DNA from: Cyprinodon diabolis
Lineage: Eukaryota; Chordata; Actinopteri; Cyprinodontiformes; Cyprinodontidae
DNA: 64,000 nucleotides
Direction: 5' to 3'
Assembly: GCA_030533445.1 (NCBI GenBank)
Contig: JARPUW010000261.1
Location: 310,001 to 374,000, forward strand
Positions 36,269 through 48,671 of the stretch are shown piece after piece. Every line of letters begins with the position of its first letter. Within the stretch, counting starts at the first letter, position 1. The translations under genes were made by a program, and so were the position numbers. The notes beneath the pieces were generated by a model, which saw only the letters and a program-made list of their open reading frames with translations, was not told the origin of the DNA and did no database searches.

Positions 36269-39200
36269 ATGATTGCCAGAAAAGATCATGGCTGTATCAT
36301 TAATGGTTTGTCTGTTACAACTCCAGAGGCCAAAATGGCATTATCTCACTGTGAAATGAGCGTTTTGGCCTCAACTTCTGTTTTGAAGCTTGGAACCATA
36401 AACATCTGCTCAAATCTACTTTATATTGTTAGTTTTCAGCTCTAGATGATTGCCAGAAAAGATCATGGCTGTATCATTAATGGTTTGTCCGTTACAACTC
36501 CAGAGGCCAAAATGGCATTATCTCACTGTGAAATGAGCGTTTTGGCCTCAACTTCTGATTTGAAGCTTGGAAGCAAAAATATCTGCTCAAATCTACTTTA
36601 TATTGTTAGTTTTCAGCTCTAGATGATTGCCAGAAAAGATTATGGCTGCATCATTAATGGTTTGTCTGTTACAACTCCAGAGGCCAAAATGGCATCATCT
36701 CACTGTGAAATGAGCGTTTTGGCCTCAACTTCTGATTTGAAGCTTGGAAGCAAAAACATCTGCTCAAATCTACTTTATATTGTTAGTTTTCAGCTCTAGA
36801 TGATTGCCAGAAAAGATCATGGCTGTATCATTAATGGTTTGTCTGTTACAACTCCAGAGGCCAAAATGGCATTATCTCACTGTGAAAAGAGCGTTTTGGC
36901 CTCAACCTTCTGATTTGAAGCTTGGAACCAAAAACATCTGCTCAAATCTACTTTATATTGTTAGTTTTCAGCTCTAGATGATTGCCAGAAAAGATCATGG
37001 CTGTATCATTAATGGTTTGTCTGTTACAACTCCAGAGGCCAAAATGGCATTATCTCACTGTGAAATGAGCGTTTTGGCCTCAACTTCTGATTTGAAGCTT
37101 GGAAGCAAAAACATCTGCTCAAATCTACTTTATATTGTTAGTTTTCAGCTCTAGATGATTGCCAGAAAAGATCATGGCTGTATCATTAATGGTTTGTCTG
37201 TTACAACTCCAGAGGCCAAAATGGCATTATCTCACTGTGAAAAGAGCGTTTTGGCCTCAACCTTCTGTTTTGAAGCTTGGAACCAAAAACATCTGCTCAA
37301 ATCTACTTTATATTGTTAGTTTTCAGCTCTAGATGATTGCCAGAAAAGATTATGGCTGTATCATTAATGGTTTGTCTGTTACAACTCCAGAGGCCAAAAT
37401 GGCATTATCTCACTGTGAAATGAGCGTTTTGGCCTCAACTTCTGATTTGAAGCTTGGAAGCAAAAACATCTGCTCAAATCTACTTTATATTGTTAGTTTT
37501 CAGCTCTAGATGATTGCCAGAAAAGATCATGGCTGTATCATTAATGGTTTGTCTGTTACAACTCCAGAGGCCAAAATGGCATTATCTCACTGTGAAAAGA
37601 TCGTTTTGGCCTCAACCTTCTGATTTGAAGCTTGAAACCAAAAACATCTGCTCAAATCTACTTTATATTGTTAGTTTTCAGCTCTAGATGATTGCCAGAA
37701 AAGATCATGGCTGTATCATTAATGGTTTGTCTGTTACAACTCCAGAGGCCAAAATGGCATTATCTCACTGTGAAATGAGCGTTTTGGCCTCAACTTCTGT
37801 TTTGAAGCTTGGAACCATAAACATCTTCTCAAATCTACTTCATATTGTTAGTTTTCAGCTCTAGATGATTGCCAGAAAAGATCATGGCTGTATCATTAAT
37901 GGTTTGTCCGTTACAACCCCAGAGGCCAAAATGGCATTATCTCACTGTGAAATGAGCGTTTTGGCCTCAACTTCTGATTTGAAGCTTGGAAGAAAAAACA
38001 TCTGCTCAAATCTACTTTATATTGTTAGTTTTCAGCTCTAGATGATTGCCAGAAAAGATCATGGCTGTATCACTAATGGTTTGTCTGTTACAACTCCAGA
38101 GGCCAAAATGGCATTATCTCACTGTGAAAAGAGCGTTTTGGCCTCAACTTCTGTTTTGAAGCTTGGAAGCAAAAACATCTGCTCAAATCTACTTTATATT
38201 GTTAGTTTTCAGCTCTAGATGATTGCCAGAAAAGATCATGGCTGTATCATTAATGGTTTGTCTGTTACAACTCCAGAGGCCAAAATGGCATTATCTCACT
38301 GTGAAAAGAGCGTTTTGGCCTCAACCTTCTGTTTTGAAGCTTGGAACCAAAAACATCTGCTCAAATCTATTTTATATTGTTAGTTTTCAGCTCTAGATGA
38401 TTGCCAGAAAAGATCATGGCTGTATCATTAATGGTTTGTCTGTTACAACTCCAGAGGCCAAAATGGCATTATCTCACTGTGAAATGAGCGTTTTGGCCTC
38501 AACTTCTGTTTTGAAGCTTGGAACCATAAACTTCTGCTCATATCTACTTTATATTGTTAGTTTTCAGCTCTAGGTGATTGCCAGAAAAGATCATGGCTGT
38601 ATCATTAATGGTTTGTCTGTTACAACTCCAGAGGCCAAAATGGCATTATCTCACTGTGAAATGAGCGTTTTGGCCTCAACTTCTGATTTGAAGCTTGGAA
38701 GCAAAAACATCTGCTCAAATCTACTTTATATTGTTAGTTTTCAGCTCTAGATGATTGCCAGAAAAGATCATGGGTGTATCATTAATGGTTTGTCTGTTAC
38801 AATTCCAGAGGCCAAAATGGCATTATCTCACTGTGAAATGAGCGTTTTGGCCTCAACTTCTGATTTGAAGCTTGGAAGCAAAAACATCTGCTCAAATCTA
38901 TTTTATATTGTTAGTTTTCAGCTCTAGATGATTGCCAGAAAAGATCATGGCTGTATCATTAATGGTTTGTCTGTTACAACTCCAGAGGCCAAAATGGCAT
39001 TATCTCACTGTGAAAAGAGCGTTTTGGCCTCAACCTTCTGATTTGAAGCTTGGAACCAAAAACATCTGCTCAAATCTACTTTATATTGTTAGTTTTCAGC
39101 TCTAGATGATTGCCAGAAAAGATCATGGCTGTATCATTAATGGTTTGTCTGTTACAACTCCAGAGGCCAAAATGGCATTATCTCACTGTGAAATGAGCGT

Positions 39201-39991
39201 TTTGGCCTCAACTTCTGATTTCCAGCTTGGAAGCAAAAACATCTGCTCAAATCAACTTTATATTGTTAGTTTTCAGCTCTAGATGATTGCCAGAAAAGAT
39301 CATGGGTGTATCATTAATGGTTTGTCTGTTACAATTCCAGAGGCCAAAATGGCATTATCTCACTGTGAAATGAGCGTTTTGGCCTCAACTTCTGATTTGA
39401 AGCTTGGAAGCAAAAACATCTGCTCAAATCTATTTTATATTGTTAGTTTTCAGCTCTAGATGATTGCCAGAAAAGATCATGGCTGTATCATTAATGGTTT
39501 GTCTGTTACAACTCCAGAGGCCAAAATGGCATTATCTCACTGTGAAAAGAGCGTTTTGGCCTCAACCTTCTGTTTTGAAGCTTGGAACCAAAAACATCTG
39601 CTCAAATCTACTTTATATTGTTAGTTTTAAGCTCTAGATGATTGCCAGAAAAGATCATGGCTGTATCATTAATGGTTTGTCTGTTACAACTCCAGAGGCC
39701 AAAATGGTATTATCTCACTGTGAAATGAGCGTTTTGGCCTCAACTTCTGTTTTGAAGCTTGGAACCAAAAACATCTGCTCAAATCTACTTTATATTGTTA
39801 GTTTTCAGCTCTAGATGATTGCCAGAAAAGATCATGGCTGTATCATTAATGGTTTGTCCGTTACAACTCCAGAGGCCAAAATGGCATTATCTCACTGTGA
39901 AAAGAGCGTTTTGGCCTCAACTTCTGTTTTGAAGCTTGGAACCAAAAACATCTGCTCAAATCTACTTTATATTGTTAGTTTTAAGCTCTAG
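36269..39991. repeat. Mosaic of 21 monomers
   Basis: Unit order begins C, D with AAAAATATC (36,446), GATTATGGCTGC/GCATCATC, B', A, B, GATTATGG-A, GATCG, C with ATCTTCTC and CATATTG. It continues with TCCG-ACCCC, TCACTAATGG, B with C151T, C with CATATC, a GTG-start A, GGGTG-ACAATTCC, B', H, GGGTG-ACAATTCC, B (TTAAGC), E and F (TTAAGC). The left part follows zone 2, the middle follows the 21-mer and zone 4, and 38,751 onward follows 19,428 onward at a constant offset of 19,323 bp. Confidence 0.86.
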
Positions 39992-40876
39992 ATGATTGCC
40001 AGAAAAGATCATGGCTGTATCATTAATGGTTTGTCTGTTACAACTCCAGAGGCCAAAATGGTATTATCTCACTGTGAAATGAGCGTTTTGGCCTCAACTT
40101 CTGTTTTGAAGCTTGGAACCAAAAACATCTGCTCAAATCTACTTTATATTGTTAGTTTTCAGCTCTAGATGATTGCCAGAAAAGATCATGGCTGTATCAT
40201 TAATGGTTTGTCTGTTACAACTCCAGAGGCCAAAATGGTATTATCTCACTGTGAAATGAGCGTTTTGGCCTCAACTTCTGTTTTGAAGCTTGGAACCAAA
40301 AACATCTGCTCAAATCTACTTTATATTGTTAGTTTTCAGCTCTAGATGATTGCCAGAAAAGATCATGGCTGTATCATTAATGGTTTGTCCGTTACAACTC
40401 CAGAGGCCAAAATGGCATTATCTCACTGTGAAAAGAGCGTTTTGGCCTCAACTTCTGTTTTGAAGCTTGGAACCAAAAACATCTGCTCAAATCTACTTTA
40501 TATTGTTAGTTTTAAGCTCTAGATGATTGCCAGAAAAGATCATGGCTGTATCATTAATGGTTTGTCTGTTACAACTCCAGAGGCCAAAATGGTATTATCT
40601 CACTGTGAAATGAGCGTTTTGGCCTCAACTTCTGTTTTGAAGCTTGGAAGCAAAAACATCTGCTCAAATCTACTTTATATTGTTAGTTTTCAGCTCTAGA
40701 TGATTGCCAGAAAAGATCATGGCTGTATCATTAATGGTTTGTCCGTTACAACTCCAGAGGCCAAAATGGCATTATCTCACTGTGAAAAGAGCGTTTTGGC
40801 CTCAACTTCTGTTTTGAAGCTTGGAACCAAAAACATCTGCTCAAATCTATTTTATATTGTTAGTTTTCAGCTCTAG
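39992..40876. repeat. Five-monomer E-E-F-E-F module (885 bp)
   Basis: Same five units as at 20,669, including TTAAGC at the end of the third and C151T in the fifth. It continues the 19,323-bp-offset block from zone 3/4. Unlike the earlier copy it is followed by B'-C-H-GGGTG rather than by the GTGGCC unit. Confidence 0.92.
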
Positions 40877-42470
40877 ATGATTGCCAGAAAAGATCATGGC
40901 TGTATCATTAATGGTTTGTCTGTTACAACTCCAGAGGCCAAAATGGCATTATCTCACTGTGAAAAGAGCGTTTTGGCCTCAACCTTCTGATTTGAAGCTT
41001 GGAACCAAAAACATCTGCTCAAATCTACTTTATATTGTTAGTTTTCAGCTCTAGATGATTGCCAGAAAAGATCATGGCTGTATCATTAATGGTTTGTCTG
41101 TTACAACTCCAGAGGCCAAAATGGCATTATCTCACTGTGAAATGAGCGTTTTGGCCTCAACTTCTGTTTTGAAGCTTGGAACCATAAACATCTGCTCAAA
41201 TCTACTTTATATTGTTAGTTTTCAGCTCTAGATGATTGCCAGAAAAGATCATGGCTGTATCATTAATGGTTTGTCTGTTACAACTCCAGAGGCCAAAATG
41301 GCATTATCTCACTGTGAAATGAGCGTTTTGGCCTCAACTTCTGATTTCCAGCTTGGAAGCAAAAACATCTGCTCAAATCTACTTTATATTGTTAGTTTTC
41401 AGCTCTAGATGATTGCCAGAAAAGATCATGGGTGTATCATTAATGGTTTGTCTGTTACAATTCCAGAGGCCAAAATGGCATTATCTCACTGTGAAATGAG
41501 CGTTTTGGCCTCAACTTCTGATTTGAAGCTTGGAAGCAAAAACATCTGCTCAAATCTATTTTATATTGTTAGTTTTCAGCTCTAGATGATTGCCAGAAAA
41601 GATCATGGCTGTATCATTAATGGTTTGTCTGTTACAACTCCAGAGGCCAAAATGGTATTATCTCACTGTGAAATGAGCGTTTTGGCCTCAACTTCTGTTT
41701 TGAAGCTTGGAACCAAAAACATCTGCTCAAATCTACTTTATATTGTTAGTTTTCAGCTCTAGATGATTGCCAGAAAAGATCATGGCTGTATCATTAATGG
41801 TTTGTCTGTTACAACTCCAGAGGCCAAAATGGTATTATCTCACTGTGAAATGAGCGTTTTGGCCTCAACTTCTGTTTTGAAGCTTGGAACCAAAAACATC
41901 TGCTCAAATCTACTTTATATTGTTAGTTTTCAGCTCTAGATGATTGCCAGAAAAGATCATGGCTGTATCATTAATGGTTTGTCCGTTACAACTCCAGAGG
42001 CCAAAATGGCATTATCTCACTGTGAAAAGAGCGTTTTGGCCTCAACTTCTGTTTTGAAGCTTGGAACCAAAAACATCTGCTCAAATCTACTTTATATTGT
42101 TAGTTTTAAGCTCTAGATGATTGCCAGAAAAGATCATGGCTGTATCATTAATGGTTTGTCTGTTACAACTCCAGAGGCCAAAATGGTATTATCTCACTGT
42201 GAAATGAGCGTTTTGGCCTCAACTTCTGTTTTGAAGCTTGGAAGCAAAAACATCTGCTCAAATCTACTTTATATTGTTAGTTTTCAGCTCTAGATGATTG
42301 CCAGAAAAGATCATGGCTGTATCATTAATGGTTTGTCCGTTACAACTCCAGAGGCCAAAATGGCATTATCTCACTGTGAAAAGAGCGTTTTGGCCTCAAC
42401 TTCTGTTTTGAAGCTTGGAACCAAAAACATCTGCTCAAATCTATTTTATATTGTTAGTTTTCAGCTCTAG
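40877..42470. repeat. 9-mer higher-order repeat, B'-C-H-GGGTG plus module (1,594 bp)
   Basis: Nine units: B', C, H, the GGGTG-ACAATTCC unit with C151T, then the E-E-F-E-F module at 41,586-42,470. The H marker recurs 1,594 bp later (41,348 and 42,942), so a second round begins at 42,471. It keeps only the first four units before switching into the 6-kb HOR. The same nine-unit set reappears inside both copies of the 6-kb HOR. Confidence 0.91.
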
Positions 42471-45129
42471 ATGATTGCCAGAAAAGATCATGGCTGTATC
42501 ATTAATGGTTTGTCTGTTACAACTCCAGAGGCCAAAATGGCATTATCTCACTGTGAAAAGAGCGTTTTGGCCTCAACCTTCTGATTTGAAGCTTGGAACC
42601 AAAAACATCTGCTCAAATCTACTTTATATTGTTAGTTTTCAGCTCTAGATGATTGCCAGAAAAGATCATGGCTGTATCATTAATGGTTTGTCTGTTACAA
42701 CTCCAGAGGCCAAAATGGCATTATCTCACTGTGAAATGAGCGTTTTGGCCTCAACTTCTGTTTTGAAGCTTGGAACCATAAACATCTGCTCAAATCTACT
42801 TTATATTGTTAGTTTTCAGCTCTAGATGATTGCCAGAAAAGATCATGGCTGTATCATTAATGGTTTGTCTGTTACAACTCCAGAGGCCAAAATGGCATTA
42901 TCTCACTGTGAAATGAGCGTTTTGGCCTCAACTTCTGATTTCCAGCTTGGAAGCAAAAACATCTGCTCAAATCTACTTTATATTGTTAGTTTTCAGCTCT
43001 AGATGATTGCCAGAAAAGATCATGGGTGTATCATTAATGGTTTGTCTGTTACAATTCCAGAGGCCAAAATGGCATTATCTCACTGTGAAATGAGCGTTTT
43101 GGCCTCAACTTCTGATTTGAAGCTTGGAAGCAAAAACATCTGCTCAAATCTATTTTATATTGTTAGTTTTCAGCTCTAGATGATTGCCAGAAAAGATCAT
43201 GGCTGTATCATTAATGGTTTGTCTGTTACAACTCCAGAGGCCAAAATGGCATTATCTCACTGTGAAAAGAGCGTTTTGGCCTCTACCTTCTGATTTGAAG
43301 CTTGGAACCAAAAACATCTGCTCAAATCTACTTTATATTGTTAGTTTTCAGCTCTAGATGATTGCCAGAAAAGATCATGGCTGTATCATTAATGGTTTGT
43401 CTGTTACAACTCCAGAGGCCAAAATGGCATTATCTCACTGTGAAATGAGCGTTTTGGCCTCAACTTCTGTTTTGAAGCTTGGAAGCAAAAACATCTGCTC
43501 AAATCTACTTTATATTGTTAGTTTTCAGCTCTAGATGATTGCCAGAAAAGATCATGGCTGTATCATTAATGGTTTGTCTGTTACAACTCCAGAGGCCAAA
43601 ATGGCATTATCTCACTGTGAAATGAGCGTTTTGGCCTCAACCTTCTGTTTTGAAGCTTGGAACCAAAAACATCTGCTCAAATCTACTTTATATTGTTAGT
43701 TTTCAGCTCTAGATGATTGCCAGAAAAGATCATGGCTGTATCATTAATGGTTTGTCTGTTACAACTCCAGAGGCCAAAATGGCATTATCTCACTGTGAAA
43801 TGAGCGTTTTGGCCTCAACTTCTGATTTGAAGCTTGGAAGCAAAAACATCTGCTCAAATCTACTTTATATTGTTAGTTTTCAGCTCTAGATGATTGCCAG
43901 AAAAGATCATGGCTGTATCATTAATGGTTTGTCTGTTACAACTCCAGAGGCCAAAATGGCATTATCTCACTGTGAAATGAGCGTTTTAGCCTCAACTTCT
44001 GATTTGAAGCTTGGAAGCAAAAACATCTGCTCAAATCTACTTTATATTGTTAGTTTTCAGCTCTAGATGATTACCAGAAAAGATCATGGCTGTATCATTA
44101 ATGGTTTGTCTGTTACAACTCCAGAGGCCAAAATGGCATTATCTCACAGTGAAATGAGCGTTTTGGCCTCAACTTCTTATTTGAAGCTTGGAAGCAAAAA
44201 CATCTGCTCAAATCTACTTTATATTGTTAGTTTTCAGCTCTAGATGATTGCCAGAAAAGATCATGGCTGTATCATTAATGGTTTGTCTGTTACAACTCCA
44301 GAGGCCAAAATGGCATTATCTCACTGTGAAATGAGCGTTTTGGCCTCAACTTCTGATTTGAAGCTTGGAAGCAAAAACATCTGCGCAAATCTACTTTATA
44401 TTGTTAGTTTTCAGCTCTAGATGATTGCCAGAAAAGATCATGGCTGTATCATTAATGGTTTGTCTGTTACAACTCCAGAGGCCAAAATGGCATTATCTCA
44501 CTGTGAAAGAGCGTTTTGGCCTCAACCTTCTGTTTTGAAGCTTGGAACCAAAAACATCTGCTCAAATCTACTTTATATTGTTAGTTTTCAGCTCTAGATG
44601 ATTGCCAGAAAAGATCATGGCTGTATCATTAATGGTTTGTCTGTTACAACTCCAGAGGCCAAAATGGCATTATCTCACTGTGAAATGAGCGTTTTGGCCT
44701 CAACCTTCTGTTTTGAAGCTTGGAACCAAAAACATCTGCTCAAATCTACTTTATATTGTTAGTTTTCAGCTCTAGATGATTGCCAGAAAAGATCATGGCT
44801 GTATCATTAATGGTTTGTCTGTTACAACTCCAGAGGCCAAAATGGCATTATCTCACTGTGAAATGAGCGTTTTGGCCTCAACTTCTGATTTGAAGCTTGG
44901 AACCAAAAACATCTGCTCAAATCTACTTTATATTGTTAGTTTTCAGCTCTAGATGATTGCCAGAAAAGATCATGGCTGTATCATTAATGGTTTGTCTGTT
45001 ACAACTCCAGAGGCCAAAATGGCATTATCTCACTGTGAAATGAGCGTTTTGGCCTCAACTTCTGATTTGAAGCTTGGAAGCAAAAACATCTGCTCAAATC
45101 TACTTTATATTGTTAGTTTTCAGCTCTAG

Positions 45130-45306
45130 ATGATTGCCAGAAAAGATCATGGCTGTATCATTAATGGTTTGTCTGTTACACCTCCAGAGGCCAAAATAGC
45201 ATTATCTCACTGTGAACTGAGCGTTTTGGCCTCAACTTCTGATTTGAAGCCTGGAAGCAAAAACATCTGCTCAAATCTACTTTATATTGTTAGTTTTCAG
45301 CTCTAG
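45130..45306 (+). repeat. Unpaired diverged monomer in the 35-mer
   Basis: A 177-bp A-type unit with several private changes: ACACCTCC, AAAATAGC, GAACTGAG and AAGCCTGG. The last destroys its AAGCTT site. It has no counterpart in the following 34-mer. The distance between homologous markers drops from 6,201 to 6,024 bp across it, exactly one monomer. Confidence 0.9.
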
Positions 45307-45837
45307 ATGATTGCCAGAAAAGATCATGGCTGTATCATTAATGGTTTGTCTGTTACAACTCCAGAGGCCAAAATGGCATTATCTCACTGTGAAATGAGCG
45401 TTTTGGCCTCAACTTCTGATTTGAAGCTTGGAAGCAAAAACATCTGCTCAAATCTACTTTATATTGTTAGTTTTCAGCTCTAGATGATTGCCAGAAAAGA
45501 TCATGGCTGTATCATTAATGGTTTGTCTGTTACAACTCCAGAGGCCAAAATGGCATTATCTCACTGTGAAATGAGCGTTTTGGCCTCAACTTCTGTTTTG
45601 AAGCTTGGAACCATAAACATCTGCTCATATCTACTTTATATTGTAATTTTTCAGCTCTAGATGATTGCCAGAAAAGATCATGGCTGTATCATTAATGGTT
45701 TGTCTGATACAACTCCAGAGGCCAAAATGGCATTATCTCACTGTGAAATGAGCGTTTTGTCCTCAACTTCTGTTTTGAAGCTTGGAACCAAAAACATCTG
45801 CTCAAATCTACTTTATATTGTTAGTTTTAAGCTCTAG

Positions 45838-46722
45838 ATGATTGCCAGAAAAGATCATGGCTGTATCATTAATGGTTTGTCTGTTACAACTCCAGAGGCC
45901 AAAATGGTATTATCTCACTGTGAAATGAGCGTTTTGGCCTCAACTTCTGTTTTGAAGCTTGGAACCAAAAACATCTGCTCAAATCTACTTTATATTGTTA
46001 GTTTTCAGCTCTAGATGATTGCCAGAAAAGATCATGGCTGTATCATTAATGGTTTGTCTGTTACAACTCCAGAGGCCAAAATGGTATTATCTCACTGTGA
46101 AATGAGCGTTTTGGCCTCAACTTCTGTTTTGAAGCTTGGAACCAAAAACATCTGCTCAAATCTACTTTATATTGTTAGTTTTCAGCTCTAGATGATTGCC
46201 AGAAAAGATCATGGCTGTATCATTAATGGTTTGTCCGTTACAACTCCAGAGGCCAAAATGGCATTATCTCACTGTGAAAAGAGCGTTTTGGCCTCAACTT
46301 CTGTTTTGAAGCTTGGAACCAAAAACATCTGCTCAAATCTACTTTATATTGTTAGTTTTAAGCTCTAGATGATTGCCAGAAAAGATCATGGCTGTATCAT
46401 TAATGGTTTGTCTGTTACAACTCCAGAGGCCAAAATGGTATTATCTCACTGTGAAATGAGCGTTTTGGCCTCAACTTCTGTTTTGAAGCTTGGAAGCAAA
46501 AACATCTGCTCAAATCTACTTTATATTGTTAGTTTTCAGCTCTAGATGATTGCCAGAAAAGATCATGGCTGTATCATTAATGGTTTGTCCGTTACAACTC
46601 CAGAGGCCAAAATGGCATTATCTCACTGTGAAAAGAGCGTTTTGGCCTCAACTTCTGTTTTGAAGCTTGGAACCAAAAACATCTGCTCAAATCTATTTTA
46701 TATTGTTAGTTTTCAGCTCTAG
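45838..46722. repeat. Five-monomer E-E-F-E-F module (885 bp)
   Basis: Third appearance of the module outside zone 8, with all five diagnostic units in order. The preceding unit, at 45,661, is itself a hybrid. Its head has TCTGATAC and TTGTCC, like the unit at 48,495, while its tail has ACCAAAAAC and TTAAGC, like an E/F unit. The module therefore seems to have been joined here by an exchange inside that monomer. Confidence 0.9.
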
Positions 46723-48671
46723 ATGATTGCCAGAAAAGATCATGGCTGTATCATTAATGGTTTGTCTGTTACAACTCCAGAGGCCAAAATGGCATTATCT
46801 CACTGTGAAAAGAGCGTTTTGGCCTCAACCTTCTGATTTGAAGCTTGGAACCAAAAACATCTGCTCAAATCTACTTTATATTGTTAGTTTTCAGCTCTAG
46901 ATGATTGCCAGAAAAGATCATGGCTGTATCATTAATGGTTTGTCTGTTACAACTCCAGAGGCCAAAATGGCATTATCTCACTGTGAAATGAGCGTTTTGG
47001 CCTCAACTTCTGTTTTGAAGCTTGGAACCATAAACATCTGCTCAAATCTACTTTATATTGTTAGTTTTCAGCTCTAGATGATTGCCAGAAAAGATCATGG
47101 CTGTATCATTAATGGTTTGTCTGTTACAACTCCAGAGGCCAAAATGGCATTATCTCACTGTGAAATGAGCGTTTTGGCCTCAACTTCTGATTTCCAGCTT
47201 GGAAGCAAAAACATCTGCTCAAATCAACTTTATATTGTTAGTTTTCAGCTCTAGATGATTGCCAGAAAAGATCATGGGTGTATCATTAATGGTTTGTCTG
47301 TTACAATTCCAGAGGCCAAAATGGCATTATCTCACTGTGAAATGAGCGTTTTGGCCTCAACTTCTGATTTGAAGCTTGGAAGCAAAAACATCTGCTCAAA
47401 TCTATTTTATATTGTTAGTTTTCAGCTCTAGATGATTTCCAGAAAAGATCATGGCTGTATCATTAATGGTTTGTCTGTTACAACTCCAGAGGCCAAAATG
47501 GCATTATCTCACTGTGAAAAGAGCGTTTTGGCCTCAACCTTCTGATTTGAAGCTTGGAACCAAAAACATCTGCTCAAATCTACTTTATATTGTTAGTTTT
47601 CAGCTCTAGATGATTGCCAGAAAAGATCATGGCTGTATCATTAATGGTTTGTCTGTTACAACTCCAGAGGCCAAAATGGCATTATCTCACTGTGAAATGA
47701 GCGTTTTGGCCTCAACTTCTGTTTTGAAGCTTGGAACCATAAACATCTGCTCAAATCTACTTTATATTGTTAGTTTTCAGCTCTAGATGATTGCCAGAAA
47801 AGATCATGGCTGTATCATTAATGGTTTGTCTGTTACAACTCCAGAGGCCAAAATGGCATTATCTCACTGTGAAATGAGCGTTTTGGCCTCAACTTCTGAT
47901 TTCCAGCTTGGAAGCAAAAACATCTGCTCAAATCTACTTTATATTGTTAGTTTTCAGCTCTAGATGATTGCCAGAAAACATCATGGCTGTATCATTAATG
48001 GTTTGTCTGTTACAACTCCAGAGGCCAAAATGGCATTATCTCACTGTGAAATGAGCGTTTTGGCCTCAACTTCTGATTTGAAGCTTGGAAGCAAAAACAT
48101 CTGCTCAAATCTACTTTATATTGTTAGTTTTCAGCTCTAGATGATTGCCAGAAAATATCATGGCTGTATCATTAATGGTTTGTCTGTTACAACTCCAGAG
48201 GCCAAAATGGCATTATCTCACTGTGAAATAAGCGTTTTGGCATCAACTTCTGTTTTGAAGCTTGGAACCAAAAACATCTGCTCAAATCTACTTTATATTG
48301 TTAGTTTTCAGCTCTAGATGATTGCCAGAAAAGATCATGGCTGTATCATTAATGGTTTGTCTGTTACAACTCCAGAGGCCAAAATGGCATTATCTCACTG
48401 TGAAATGAGCGTTTTGGCCTCAACTTCTGTTTTGAAGCTTGGAACCATAAACATCTGCTCATATCTACTTTATATTGTAATTTTTCAGCTCTAGATGATT
48501 GCCAGAAAAGATCATGGCTGTATCATTAATGGTTTGTCTGATACAACTCCAGAGGCCAAAATGGCATTATCTCACTGTGAAATGAGCGTTTTGTCCTCAA
48601 CTTCTGTTTTGAAGCTTGGAACCATAAACATCTGCTCATATCTACTTTATATTGTTAGTTTTCAGCTCTAG

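Larger units (their letters stand above)
42471..48671. repeat. 35-mer higher-order repeat (6,201 bp)
   Basis: Thirty-five monomers, the longest HOR unit in the window. Tracers are a TTTTAGCC unit (43,890), an ATTACCAG/CACAGTG/CTTATTT unit (44,067), a CTGCGCAAAT unit (44,244), a one-base-deleted GTGAAAGAGCG unit (44,421) and TGTAATTTTT units (45,484; 48,318). Others are TCTGATACAAC/TTGTCC units (45,661; 48,495) and the E-E-F-E-F module at 45,838. All of these recur downstream, at 6,201 bp before the extra monomer at 45,130 and at 6,024 bp after it. Single-base differences include TCTACC near 43,282 and AAAATATCATGG near 48,155. Confidence 0.94.
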
